Origin: Lophium mytilinum
Lineage: Eukaryota; Ascomycota; Dothideomycetes; Mytilinidiales; Mytilinidiaceae
Assembly (NCBI GenBank): GCA_010093605.1
Contig: MU004190.1
Span: 1,315,125-1,379,124, forward strand
DNA: 64,000 nucleotides
Reading direction: 5' to 3'
A model generated the notes under the pieces. It was not told where the DNA came from. It made no database searches and saw only the letters and a list, made by a program, of their open reading frames with translations. This document shows positions 45,609 through 57,427 of the stretch, one piece after another. Both the position numbers and the translations under genes were made by a program. The first letter of the stretch is position 1; every line of letters begins with the position of its first letter.

Positions 45609-48600
45609 TATTTGGCGGCGATTGTGAGGGCGGCCGTTGGAGGTGCGGTTCGATTCATGCAGCCTCGAGGTGACGGGACTGCGGGGAGCGGAGGAGGAGC
45701 GAGCAGCGAGTGGAGGTGAAGGGCAGAACGGGTGGTGAAGACGAGTCAAGAAGTGGAGGAGGTCTTGGGGCTCTAGATGGGAAGGCGTGGAGTAGGGTAG
45801 GTATTGAGGTAGGGTTCCGTGTTCGTGGCAGTGGGTGGCAGTAGGTGAAACGGCTGGGATGCTGGGCAGTCAGACGGTGTTTTCTGGGACTTAGGAGAGA
45901 GCACTGAACAACGATAACAGGCGCGGAGAGCGTTAGCGGCCCTTGAGCCAGCAACCTCGTGGCCGGAGCTTGTACGCAGCTTGGGCCATGACTCGCCACG
46001 CAAAAGCTACGTCCTGACTCTCGTCCACGGCAGCCCCAAGCGCCTGGCCGCAACGGGTGCAAAGCAGCCCCTGGCCTTCCTGAGCAGGCGGAGCAGGCTT
46101 CACGAGACGGGGGCCCTGAAACTTTGGCTAGCCCGCACGATGCGAGCAGTGGCGCCGCCGGAAGCACCGACTCTGATATCTCTTCCAAAGTTTCAGTGCA
46201 GATATCTATATCCAGCTGCGTGTCTCGACGTGGTGCCACGCTGCCTCATCGCCGTCCGACGTGTGCCAGAGACCAATGCGATCGCCCGCGTCCCCTACAT
46301 GTGCGCCTCCTCCACGTGGCGGCGAGAGGAGTGGGGCATCTGGCCCCCAATGCTTCTGGAAGGCCAGCAGAAGACGACGGCGACGGTGAGGGCTAAGCTT
46401 TGCTCGAGCTCGACGCTTTCCCTATTCCTCGTCTGATTGAAAACATCCGAATCTCACCTCTCAGCTTCACCGTATTTCGTTGCTTGCACGCTGCCTCACA
46501 GCATGGGCTGGCTTCCAGAGCCTCACAGCACGGCCTCTTATCCCGCGCATTCAACGGTCCCAGTACCGCGTCCTGCGTGTCTGGGACAGGCCAAGACCGG
46601 GCGCTGGGCAGAAGGAAACCTCGATACGGGTGCCAATGCCAGTCCAATCTATTGCGCTCTACGGCGCTGTCATTTCCATGTGGACAAAAGCACAATTCCA
46701 CGCCTCATGCCCGTCATCTCTAGCGTCTGGCAACTCCTCTCCGCACTCGGGTCTGCGCACATCTCCTGCCTGCCGCAGGAAAGGGTCAGACAAAAGCAAC
46801 CTCCATACATTTAACCGACCCGGTACGTGCACGGGCGAGGGCCTCGTTAGTTGGTCTTGCAGATGGAGCATGTGCAGCAGTAGCACCGGCCAGAATAGTC
46901 AGCATGCTCAAAAGTCCGTGGGAACCCCCCGACAGTCGTCCCGGTCATTAAACTGCACTTCGCAGAGCTGTGACTGGCCTTCTGCATTACCACTTTACGG
47001 ACCCCTCGCCCATCGGCATCAGCAGCTGCCGTTCTTCTGACATAACACGTCTTCTAGGCCTCCAGCGTCTCACACATTGACGTCTACCTGCAGCAAAGAG
47101 CCTCATCGGACACCGGCACCACGGGAGCATCCTGTTGCCTCAGGAGTCGATCCCACACCCGAGATGCAACGGACCGAGCGATTCCTTGGGCGTTGTCTTA
47201 CGGCGTTGTTGGATTTGTCTTCAAAGATCCTTCGGCTCATGTTTCCCACGCCTAGCACCCACGCCAGGTACGACAGGCACGCGCGCGCCCTGCCTGCATG
47301 AAGCAGGTCTGGACCGCTCTATAGCCACATGGAACTCTGCAAAAGCAATCCCTTTGCATGACGTTCGCCCCGGCGCCTCTCCAACGCCCAGTTGTCAAAT
47401 CTTCAGCCTTTCCCGCGCCTCACCATCAACCGTAACTCATGTCCACACATCTCCTCGCCGTAATGTCACGGTCATGACAGCCCGCTGCTGTGTACCACAC
47501 CCTGGACGGGGCTTATTCATTCCACTAGGCCGACTGTGCTCGCAAGCTCGCATGAACTTGTTCGGCAGAGTGTTGTCTTGCCTCTGCAAAACACCTAGAC
47601 GACACTTCCCAGCGCCTAGGATCCAGGTCCATGTCCGCGTTGTTGCAAAAGACATTACCAGGTAGGAAATGATGCACTCGTCGTACCACTGGCTCGGGAA
47701 TCCCGCGCAGATTGTCAACCGCTTGTGGCTTTTAGTACTACCATCGAGCGACATGAATCTTCCAAAAATATGTGAATGTGTGCTTTTCTCCCCACCCAAA
47801 AGCACGAGACTCTCTTCTACTCAAGCCCTTCGAATCTACCCATCCGCGAGCACGGTGGCCTACTGCTAGTCTTGATCCGATCCCTGCCACACCCCGTACA
47901 GCAGCCCCCATTCAAAGCACATGGGCTTTTCCCTGCCTGCATTAACATCTTACACCTTCTTGCATCTCGCTACACAATAAGAAGGCGTCATGATGAGGCC
48001 TTTTCCGTCCCTTGTATTCCCGGCGTGAAGCTACAGTAGCTTTGGTAACACAACACCCTCAGAAGCAGAGCATGCATACGCGAGGCTGGCGGCATGGATG
48101 GCCTGGCCATTCTAGCTGCAAGTCGCTGTCATGGTAATCTATCCAGCACGGGTAGTTGTTGGCTTCTTCCTCCCATGATTTGTCTCACTCTCGTTCTTTG
48201 GTGTTACAAAACAGTTCTTCTGTTCGTCTCACACTCTCAGATGTGAGAGGATCCCTTTATATCTTCCTATCATTGATTGAAGTTATCCTGACTATCTACG
48301 TATCCAGTAGAATATAATCATCGCATGTGTAATTCCAACCCTTTCATACTTTCGGCCATTCGCCTCTAAACAGCAATATATCCCTTCCTGCAACCGATCG
48401 ACAGGATGCAGTCGTCTTTGAGCTTCTGAAGGGTCCACTAGCCCGGGGAAGTCGCGCTCCGATCTCCGTCCTGGATCATCCGGATCTCGACATCTGATCG
48501 CGCGGGGTCCGCTCTCTGGACCGGTCCGTCCTGCAACAGCTGTCAATGTGATAGCCGGAGATAGCTCCTGGATCTCGCTTCGACGAATTGACTATACTAG

Positions 48601-49567
48601 TTCATCTCTGTTTACGGTCATAGCCTGGACTCGGAGCATTCAACGCCTAGTATCAACTCCCTTCAGAACATGGGAAGTCTTGCTACTGGCTGCTTGGCAC
48701 CATGCACCTCTAGCCAGCGCTCAGGTTACCACGCCCAGACACTTCCGGGGACGCACCTCGCCCACCTAGGCAGCTCCGATTACCAACCACATACCTGGAC
48801 ACAGCACGCAGCGACCACGCGCCCACCCACACCTTCACGTCTTCAAGCCTGTCATGCACGCCTTACCGCTACCAAGCCTTTCCCATTTCTCAGGGAGCCT
48901 TCTCCACATCGCGCCCGCCGTACCCTCGTTTCTTTCCGGCTCGTTCTGCAGCCTACGCCTGTAGTATTCCGTTTCGTCTAAGCCCGCCATACACAAATAT
49001 GTTAACGTTTACGCGCACTTTCTCTCGCTTTCCCCAGAGCTGTAAGACGCCCATACCCGCATCACGTATATCCACTCGCCCACCAAATCGTGTGACACCT
49101 TCCCTCTCCCTGTTCTCGGGGCATAGGTACCCTTCTCGGGGTGCACAAGCCCAGCCTCGCGTGGCTTGTCTGACACACGCTTACCATCTTATGCTGTGCC
49201 ATGTCTCGACGGTCGGCGTACGAATTGGGCCCGAAATCGGACTACCTAACCAGCGGGGTAGGTCTGAAAACATAGGGGCTTCGGGTACACAAAAGTTTCA
49301 ACGACCCGTCAGCTGTTTCTATCATCGATAGTCTTTTCGCCCCTTTCTCAAGAGAAGTCGCTGGCCGATTCAATTGATATAGGGTAGGGCGACTTAAAGC
49401 AGAACCCATTCCCTACAGATAGGCGGTGGTACTGCAAGGTATGTCTTGAATATGATTGCGAACGAGGTTACAAGGTGATAGTATTCGAGCACGTGACTAT
49501 ACTTGGAAATGAATTGTTGATTACTAAGCTCCTTTGTAAGCTACTATTGATGAATGTCGATTGAAAC
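45609..49567. other. 4-kb gene-poor region between divergent genes
   Basis: About 3.96 kb between the divergent kinase and regulator genes. Many overlapping frames of 60-190 codons occur on both strands, but none has conserved segments or plausible introns. The plus strand from about 46.4 kb on is C+T-rich, like a transcribed leader. It could hold long 5' leaders or non-coding RNA for either gene. No tRNA or repeat was recognised. Confidence 0.4.
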
Positions 49568-51257
49568 ATGTCCCCAAAGATTCCAACTAGACATGAACGA
49601 GTGTTGAAAATCAGCATGCCCAATCCTTCATTTCTTTTCGTTCAAGTCCAGGACACCGGAAAGGTTTCCCCGCGCAAAGATGTTCGGACCGCTATCCAGA
49701 AACATGTCATGCGAGATATTGGAGCTGCGAGACGGGGTAAACCCCGTCGCAAGGTCATGAGTGAACAGACCGCAGAGACCGCAGGTCAAGATCAGGTTCC
49801 CGTCTCAATATGGGCTATGTTAGCTCCTGCACTGGTTTCCGGTGGCGCTCGGACGAATCCTTTTGCTAGCTATCCGATACCCATGAACCCAGACACGTTC
49901 TTCCTGATCGACTACTGTGAGTTTACTGTTCTTCAAAAAGGCACAGAAATCTTACTAGATTGACGGCGATGTAGTATACACCTCCCCAGCACCCCGTCTC
50001 CGCCCATTCAGAGACACATGGCTTCCCCTCAGCCTGTCCGACCCAGCACTCTTCTACGAGATTCTCTCGCACGTCTCTCTTGACGTCGCCGCTGTGGATC
50101 CTGGGTGTTCAGACCGCCGTCGAAACCGCGCGCTGAAACTGCACGTCCTCGCGCTTCAGGATGTGAATAGGAGGCTGGAAGATCCGAGTAAAGGGTTGAG
50201 TGAGGGGGTCATTGGGACCGTTCTTGCTTTCGCATGCTTCAGTGTGAGTATTTCATCCGATCCACCGGGTGACTCATGCGCAAGATCTAATGGACGAAGC
50301 ACTTAGCCAAAGATTGGAAGAGCTACGAGGCGCACATGGAGGGCTTACAGACTATCATCCGGCTGAAGGGGGGAATGCATAAGCTGGATCACAACCGCAT
50401 GCTGAGGCTACTGCTCTCAGGGTACGTATCTAACCTTCCCCCCAGTTCCCAACCCCCTCTCCTGTATTGCTATAAAACTACACACGCGTATACCTCCCTA
50501 TCTACACGCTACGCAACGAGACACCACCCGCTAACAGCCCCACCCCAGCATCGACATCTCCGCCTCCTGCTTCTCCAACACGCCCCCCAAATTCCCCCTC
50601 CCCCTCCACGCCCTCTCCACCCTCCGCGCCGAGCACCTCGAACTCCCCTGGTGGCTCCCCCCCGGCGCCACCGATGCCTCAAACATGTGGACCCTCGTCT
50701 TCCCCTCCGACACCCCCCTCGCCGATATTTTCAGAGACCTAGCCACCGCCGTCATGACCCTTAAGCTAGAAACCACCCGCAGCGGGCGGCCGTTGTGGCT
50801 CGATACTCAGTTCGTGCGCGACTACCTCGACCCGCTCACGCACCGGCTGCTCGAGACGAGTATCGGGGTCGAGGCGGTGAATAGCGGGAGTTTTAGGGGG
50901 GAGTGCTCGCGGCTTGCGGCGGTGATTCTGTTGGGGAAGATTAGACGGGCGGCGAGGGGGGGGAGGGGCGTGTTTATGGGGATTGAGACGGAGAAGTTGA
51001 GGGTGCTGCTTGTGAGGTATGGGAGCGAGTGGACGGTGTTTAAGCCGATGTTGTTATGGGTGCTTGTGCTCGGGGCGCTGGAGGTGGAGGGGGAGGAGAG
51101 GGGGTGGTTTTGTGCGATAATTAGGAAGACGGCGGGGGAGATTGGGTTGAGGGGGTGGGATGAGGTGGTGGTGACGGTGTCTAATCTGCTTTGGGTGGAG
51201 GAGGTGCTGGGAGGGGAGGGGGAGGGGTTGAGGGGTGGTGTTGGGATGGAGGGATGA
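49568..51257 (+). CDS. Fungal_trans_2-like protein without zinc cluster
   Basis: Four exons: 49568-49916, 49975-50243, 50300-50421, 50549-51257; about 482 residues. N-terminal FLFVQVQDTGK and AIQKHVMRDIGAARRGKPRRK are typical of a fungal family with the Fungal_trans_2 (PF11951-type) regulatory fold but no Zn2Cys6 binuclear cluster. FFLIDYLYTSPAPRLRPF, LALQDVNRRLEDPSKGLSE and HMEGLQTIIRLKGGM match the family pattern. The helical C-terminal half (LHALSTLRAEHLELPWWLP, then LRVLLVRYGSEWTVFKP) fits the rest. Such proteins are annotated as transcription factor-like, but DNA binding is unproven. The last exon is G-rich. Confidence 0.8.
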
Positions 51258-51373
51258 GGGGGTGGGAGGTGGTAGGTGAGTTGTTTGAACGGACTTCAGC
51301 TTGTTGCTGAATATGATGGGTCATTCATGTTCAATCTGGTTTGCTTGAACTACTACATGGGCCGCTCTCTGCA

Positions 51374-51573
51374 CAATTACTCACATTACTCACATTACTC
51401 ACATTACTTACATTACTCCCATTACTCCCATTACTCCCATTACTCCCATTACTCCCATTACTCCCATTACTCCTATTGCTCCTATTACTTACATTACTCA
51501 CATTACTCCCATTACTAGCCTTATTGACATTACTAGCCTTACTGACATTACAAGCCTTATTGACATTACCATA
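51374..51573. repeat. ATTACTCCC-type minisatellite
   Basis: Over twenty 9-bp units, CATTACTCA, CATTACTCC and CATTACTTA on the plus strand, followed by degenerate ATTGACATTACTAGCC-like units. Frames through it (HYSHYS on plus, NGSNVS on minus) are repeat artefacts. Located just downstream of the regulator gene. Confidence 0.85.
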
Positions 51574-51914
51574 GTGTCGACATACGCGAAGGTCAATCTT
51601 TTGGCCGTATCTTCCGCAAGGAACCATCATGTCCGTCGCGTGGTCTTCGATTTCGGGCCAGTTTTGTTTGGCTTCTTTGAAGTCTGATCACGAACTGTCT
51701 TGTTCTTTGTCTGCTTGTCGACCTTCGCTTCTTTTGGTGTCTTCGTCGCTTTCTTGCCTGTCGCATTTCGTCTACTCCCTTCGAGGTATCCTTCTTCGCC
51801 TTCCCTCGCCGTTCCTTCGGTGCTTCGTGCCTCTTAGTCATTATGGTAGGCCTCCGGTTCCCCAGTCTGATCTACGTTGTCGTCTCCTGCCTTTTTCCCG
51901 ATTTTCCGTCTCTT
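51574..51914. other. Intergenic
   Basis: About 340 bases. A minus-strand frame at 51593-51841 is very Lys/Arg-rich and low in complexity, with no other support. Nothing else seen. Confidence 0.35.
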
Positions 51915-52885
51915 CTATGGTTCTCGATATTCCTTTGCAGCATCATCGTACCCAGACCCCTTGTCATCCCCCTTCTTTCCGCTCTTCTTCTTTTTGACCT
52001 CCATCTCCACAATCCCCTCACAATCTCCATCCCCAGATTCTCGCACCCGGGCCTCCTCCACCCTAGCCCTTTCCCTTTCCTCCGCCCTCTCCCCAAACTC
52101 CCTCTGCCTCACCGATCTCCCATGCCCATAATCCGTCAGCTCCCGCATAAGCGTCCCTTGCCGCTCCACCTCCTCCCACCTCCCCGCAGCCACCGCCCCC
52201 TCCACCAAAATCGCCACTACCCCCGTCCAGCTCTGCGGCACCACCAACGGCCTCAACCCCCGCGAAATCTCCCCCTTTTCCTCCTCCGTCGGCGCCCTCG
52301 CATCAACCCACCTCCCGCGGCACCCACGTGACAAGCGCCAGCGCCACAGGCATCGCGAACGCCTCCCCAAACAGCCGCGCGACGCTCTTGGACCCCGCAA
52401 AAACCTCCTCCTGCGCCAGCTCCCCATCGCGCAGCTCGCGCAGCGCAGCCTTCTCGAGGTCCGCGACGGCAACGGCTTTGTACCCCTCGCCGCTAATAAG
52501 GCCATGAGCGAGGTACTCATGGTCGCCTCTCCCGATGAGCTGCGGCGCGTGCCAGACCTCCACGCCGTTGCCGAGGGCCTGGGTGTCGAAGACAGCGAGA
52601 TGCGGGTGGCGGCCGCGGGGGCCGTACTCGCCGTCGGCGAAGCGCAGCGCGACGGCGAAGGAAGCCGCCCAGGAGCTGAGTTCGGTCTCCGGGAGCGAGG
52701 CGCCGCGGTAGTGGGATGCGGCCATGGCGTGTAGCTCGGTGTGGGTCAGGTCGTATGCGTTCGCGTGGCCGCGGCCGCGGTTGAAGGCGGGCGGGGAGAC
52801 GCGGGAGATGCTGTTTAGACCTGCTTCGCCGCCGCCGGATGCGGAGTGTCAGCCGCGGAAGAGGTAGCGGGGGACGTGGTATTAT
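51915..52885 (-). pseudogene. Decayed DUF7587-like gene
   Basis: The minus strand reads PRYLFRG, TGA (52849-52851), HSASGGGEAGLNSISRVSPPAF, then MAASHYRGASLPETELSSWAASF, VALRFADGEYG, HLAVFDTQALGNGVEVWHAP and EYLAHGLISGEGYKAVAV, which match the fungal DUF7587-type pattern (FRGWxS...SGGG; a SSWxxSxxVALRFA block; HEYLxHGxIxG). A Trp codon is expected where the TGA stands, and a further TAA lies just before PRYLF. The frame ends at 52303, while the natural continuation (GRWVDARAPTEEEKGEISRG onward to 51915) is in another frame, so a frameshift near 52310-52330 is likely. At least two or three disabling changes are seen. A shortened protein from Met 52725 (140 residues) remains possible. Family assignment is from memory. 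Confidence 0.6.
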
Positions 52886-53279
52886 CGAAAGTCTGGAGGT
52901 TGGGGGTCAGTTTGGGCTTGTTGGTGGGTCAGAGTAGGGGGGTTGTTACTTTCGAGCCTGTTTTTGTTGGCTTTGTCTATCTTGAGTTATGCGCAGACTT
53001 CGGATTTTTCGAGCAGATGGTATTGTTGGTTCGAGAGCGGAATTGCAGATTAAGAGGTGATGTCGTAGTGCCAGCGGGCTTATATTGTATAGTTGAGACA
53101 TAGTAGAATGTTTTGGATGAAGAAAGGTCATCTAGCTTATTCCAACGTAGGGAGTAGAAAGCTCTAGAGTAAGAACATGATAGGTAGCGGCTTAGTCAAT
53201 ACAGAACGATAGACCCCATTCAACAGAAACCGATCGATTTCCACACCCACCAGACCCCTCGTATCTCAAGCGAACCCCC
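52886..53279. other. Intergenic
   Basis: About 390 bases holding the upstream region of the decayed gene and the 3' end of the NmrA-like gene. No other feature. Confidence 0.35.
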
Positions 53280-54345
53280 TCAAAGCCCCTGGATCCCCTG
53301 AATCCCCGTCCACTCCACATCCCCCCTCTCCGCCAAAATCCTCCTCACCGAGTCCTCGAACCGCTCCGGCTCAAAGTTGAACACCCCATTATCCCACGGC
53401 TTCGGCACCCCCACCGTCCCCGGCTCCCCCAGCGACTTCTTCAGCAAAAACGCCAACTCCCCATCCACATCTCCTCTCTCCCTACACGCCTCCGCCCTCT
53501 CCACCGCATCCTGCTGTGAGTAGTACGTACACGCATACTTCACCCCCTGCACCTTCTCCAGCGTCGCAACAACCTCCTTCCACGCATACACCCCCTCAGG
53601 GACGCGGAAGACACGCTCCCTCCCCGCAGCCTTCGGAAGAAGCGTCGACTGCAAGATATACCGCGCGGCACTGCACAGACGTCAGTCCCTACCCACACAC
53701 ACACACTTGACGAGGAAAGAACCACAACCAACTCACTCCGCCGCCGCCACCCACTCCGCCCTCTTCTCCGAACTCCCATACAGCACAAACGTATGCTTCT
53801 CCGTATCAACACCAAACAGCGGCATCAGCGCAAACTCGACAAACGCGCCCGTGATAACGAGAGTGTAGTTGAAACCCGGGGTTTTCTGCACCGCGGCGCG
53901 GAGGTGCGCGACCGTGCGCTGTTTCTCGCGGAAGTAGGGGTTGGTGAGGTAGGCGCCTTGGTGGCAGTCGCCGCCGTACTCAGAGGGGTAGAATTCCGTG
54001 ACGCCGGCGGCGATGGCGGCGTCGATGATGGCGGGTTGGGCGGCCATGACGTGGTTGCCAAGGAGGGAGATGACGGTGTCGAAGCCTAGAGGGGGAGTGT
54101 TGGGAGGGGTGTGGAGGAGAGGGTGGGGGAGGGGGGGAGGTACCTTTGAAGGAAGAGGCGTCCGTGTAAGAGCCGATGATGAGTTCGAAGCCTTTGGTTT
54201 CCATGTCTGTGAATTTGTGGCGTTTGGACTCGGTGGTGAGGATGGCGAGGCGGGTGAAGCTGGAGCGGTTGTGGAGGAATTCGTTTGAGACGTGGACGCC
54301 TAGCCATCCGCTTGCGCCAATTAGGAGGACGGAGGGGGATGCCAT
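53280..54345 (-). CDS. NmrA-like / isoflavone reductase-like protein
   Basis: Exons 54345-54144, 54085-53737 and 53670-53280; about 313 residues. Rossmann-type fold: VLLIGASGWLGVHVSNEFL (GxxGxxG) near the start, then RLAILTTESKRHKF, FDTVISLLGNHVMAAQPAIIDAA and VTEFYPSEYGGD, as in NmrA/isoflavone-reductase-like NAD(P)-binding proteins. Later FNYTLVITGAFVEFALMPLFG. NmrA itself senses NADP and represses nitrogen genes; most homologues are uncharacterised reductases or redox sensors. The second exon ends before a GAGTGAGT donor and rejoins DAARYILQST. Substrate unknown. Confidence 0.85.
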
Positions 54346-55388
54346 GGTGTGGACGCCGGTTGTACAATAGCTGACTGATTTGAGAGTAGATGAAGAAGTG
54401 ACAATGGGTCAATGCGATGGAAGAGAGGTTGTTCGGTGCAGAATGCGGGCTTAAGTACTCCTCAGAACAAGGTCCAAGAAGCTCCATCCATGACACGTAA
54501 TGCCGCGTTATTAGAAATCCAAATAACTGCTGAATGTGTTATTAGAGCATGTGGCACAAGGAAAGGTATGAATCTGGAAAACTAAGATGAAATAGGCAGT
54601 GGGTGTTAGCCTGAGCCAATCAGACCGTGGCCTGTTCAAAGTACGTACCATGCTACCTGCACAGACACCCACTTCCTATCTTAGCCTAGTATACCTTAGC
54701 GCAGATGTCATGTCCGGTCGAAACCCCAACTTTATAGCGAGTGCACCGCGATCGAACATACCTGCTACCGTTTGCAGTTTAATGTTGATATGCCGAAGTA
54801 GACTTGCAATCATTACCCATCACTGACCAGCAACCGTTGTGAGTGAGACTGTTCGGTCAGTCCCGCGAAGACAAAGAAATTGTAGCGTAGAGAGTAAAGA
54901 ATTCGGTGTTTATTCATGACTCGGTCGCCTTGAAGTCTACTGGCCGCTTGCTGAAAACCAATTCCCAGCCTAGTTCGAAGCTGGCACCGCATTGCCTCGT
55001 GTATGAACCCGCCACGACCGTATTTCTGACTGGAAAATACCGAAGGGGACGGAGAAGTAGAAAATGAAAGAACAAAGCAATGAGATCCAACCACGCGACC
55101 CGTTACACTCAAATCCAAGTCAAGTTGCCTCCTCAAGCCTGACGACCAGGCACGGATCAATGTCCCGAGAAAGTAGAAACATGAAACTCCTATGCAAACG
55201 CCTAGAGCCCCGTGGGCTGAGCCGAAGAAACACAAATCGTGCGTTGTCGCTATTCATGACGAAGAATATGGTCATGTGGCTATAGACGTACTCGAGTCGA
55301 AATCGAGACGCACTGAAGCCGGTGCCCTCCTAAGATGCTGGGGATATATGTAGAAAGAACGCCAAAGTGGAAAGGGCACGATGGGAGG
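54346..55388. other. Intergenic
   Basis: About 1.04 kb between two minus-strand genes. A minus-strand frame at 54813-55235 shows no family resemblance. No repeat or RNA gene recognised. Confidence 0.35.
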
Positions 55389-56459
55389 CTAGATCTCCTC
55401 CATGTTGCCTGCGGGCTCCTCGTCTTCGCCTGACGCATAGCTGCCGACAGAGCTCATCTCATCGTCAAGGTCGCTTTCTTCGTCCGCTTCGTCGGCGGCG
55501 TCTTTGGAGGCATATTTGGCGACGTATTCTGTGAATATATTAGAATGTTGTTGGAACAGAAGTGGAAAAGACTGCCACGAGAAGTCCATGTTCTGTGATT
55601 TCAGGGGCACGAAGTGGCGACTCACCCTTCACCTTTGCATCATAACTCTTCGGCTCCCGCATCAGCAACGCTGCAGCCTCGCCGTTCAAAGGATCGGTGG
55701 GGTTTGGGTAGCGGAGAAGTTGAGGTAGGAAGACTTCGAAGATGTTGATCATGTCATACATTGGTGACCAGGTCTGGTTGATGACATCCAGGCATACGGA
55801 GCCAGATCTTCATGAGAGTTAGTCGCAGTCTTGGGGTTCCAGGACAGGGGTCATACAACTCGTCGATGTTGGGGTGGAATATGCGATTCACGAAGCCAAT
55901 ACTGGGGCTCTTGTAGGGATATTGGTCGGGGAGTTCGACGTGGATCTTCCATAGACCGCCGGCGAAGGGTGCTGTGTTAGTGTTAGTGAGTGAGAATCTA
56001 CGGTTATATTGGGGACTACCCACTCTCTTCAGGGCCCTTGAATCGGACGTAGAACTCTTGCCTGTAGTACGTTAGGGCTATGTTGAAGCCGAGTAGTGTA
56101 GTTGGTAGAAAGATAGTGTAACGAACACTGCGCCGGGTTAGCTACCATCCGCGGAGCCAGTATCGGGCAACTTCAACATACTATTGTCATTGACCAGAGT
56201 TACTTCGTAGTCGCTCATCAACCTGTTCAAGTCTCAGCCTGGTGTTCAGATATATCGGGACTGGTAGGAGCTTTAGGGGGCGTAGTAAACGTACATCCTA
56301 TTCTTGTTAGCGGAGTTCATCATCAGTGGAATGTAGTGACTTACTTCATGACCTGAACGCGCCGCAAGAAAGCTCGTTAGTCTTTGCCCTTCGCATAGCT
56401 CCAGGTCATGTCTGGAAGGCACTTACGTCCGTCTCGATACGTCTCTTTGGGCTGCTCAT
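55389..56459 (-). CDS. ubc8: Ubiquitin-conjugating enzyme E2, Ubc8/UBE2H, with micro-exons
   Basis: Nine exons: 56459-56427, 56352-56345 (8 nt), 56297-56295 (3 nt, GAT), 56222-56182, 56127 (1 nt, T), 56061-56024, 55971-55857, 55807-55626, 55528-55389; 186 residues. The E2 that in yeast attaches ubiquitin during glucose-induced FBPase breakdown. Splicing through all micro-exons gives [22 protein letters not shown] and [20 protein letters not shown] (each shown within 22 residues of the start region), the expected Ubc8 sequence. Then [19 protein letters not shown], active Cys85 in [27 protein letters not shown], and an acidic tail. Introns flanking the tiny exons have GTAAGT/GTACGT/GTATGT/GTTCGT donors; GCTAAC or CCTAAC branches in introns 2, 4 and 5; all acceptors are CAG or TAG. 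Without the 3-nt exon one residue is lost; without the 1-nt exon the frame breaks or needs a weak GTTGAA donor. Confidence 0.9.
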
Positions 56460-57427
56460 CTTGTCGGGCGTTGCCTGTCCACTTATTCTCCGGTGGACCT
56501 TGTATGGGAAAAGAAGCTAGTGGCAGCGTTCCTGTTTGTTCCCAAGCTTCAGAAAGTTGGTTAGCACTCAGAGGAAGTTCAGCGTCTCGCAGGCAAGCTC
56601 GGCGGGTGCTGCGGCCGGGATATATGCAGATAGTTTGCCAGCGAAGTAGCGGGGCGCTTTGTTGGCGGGGTGTAGGCGTATGGAATGAGGCTATAGAGAA
56701 GTGAGGGGCAGACAGAGCGGGATCAGCGAGAGGCGGCAGATGAGGCTGTTGGCGGGTGAAAGCGGATTTATGGGACGTTCTCTCGCGGCAATGAAGGTAG
56801 TAGAGGAAGGTTATGGAGGATGATGCTGGCAGCTGCAGAGTCACGCAAGCAGGAGGTCCCCGTGACGCCGAGCCGCCACTCTTCCAAGTCTGGGCCTGAG
56901 ACCCCGCGATAGATCACGTGGAAACGTATTTGCGGATAGATATGGGTTAGCATTGCTATAAACATGTACGATCGGAACAGAAAGCCGGCTGTTATCTGGC
57001 AAGTTTTGGTGTTGAGTTTTACCAATAGGGTGGCCTGCAGGGAGCTCAACTCCACCTTGGAACTTCTGCCATGAGGGGTGCAACACCACACGCAAATCCT
57101 AGTCTCCCCTTCTCCCCAAACATTCCAGCACTCCGCAAACGACGACCTCGGGGATGTCGAACAAAGAGGGGCGCGCGGAGTCTGGGCGCAGGCTGACTCC
57201 ATTCTCCGACAAGCACCGGACCGAGGCCTGGCAAAGCTGAACAAAACACCCACGGATCCCGCCTTCGTTCTCTCCTCTGCGCTGCAGAAAACATCACGAA
57301 CCTCACCCTTTAAAACAAGCCTCCGCACGTCCGCCATGGCCCGGAATTTTGCTTCTCTCGCCTCCTCGACTTCACTGAAGAAGTCTCATCCACCCCCCAT
57401 CGCCGCAAATACCCAACGCATATCGCC
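56460..57427. promoter_or_regulatory. Divergent promoter, UBC8 / PanB
   Basis: About 970 bases between two divergent starts. Many overlapping antisense frames, none convincing. C/T-rich before the PanB start. Confidence 0.4.

Noticed and set aside
45655-46239. Minus-strand 194-codon frame upstream of the kinase
   Set aside because: No conserved pattern; overlaps the kinase leader.
51276-51518. Frame encoding HYS repeats
   Set aside because: Pure product of the 9-bp minisatellite.
51374-51573. Possible CRISPR-like array
   Set aside because: Units are 9 bp in direct tandem with no spacers, in a eukaryote; a minisatellite.
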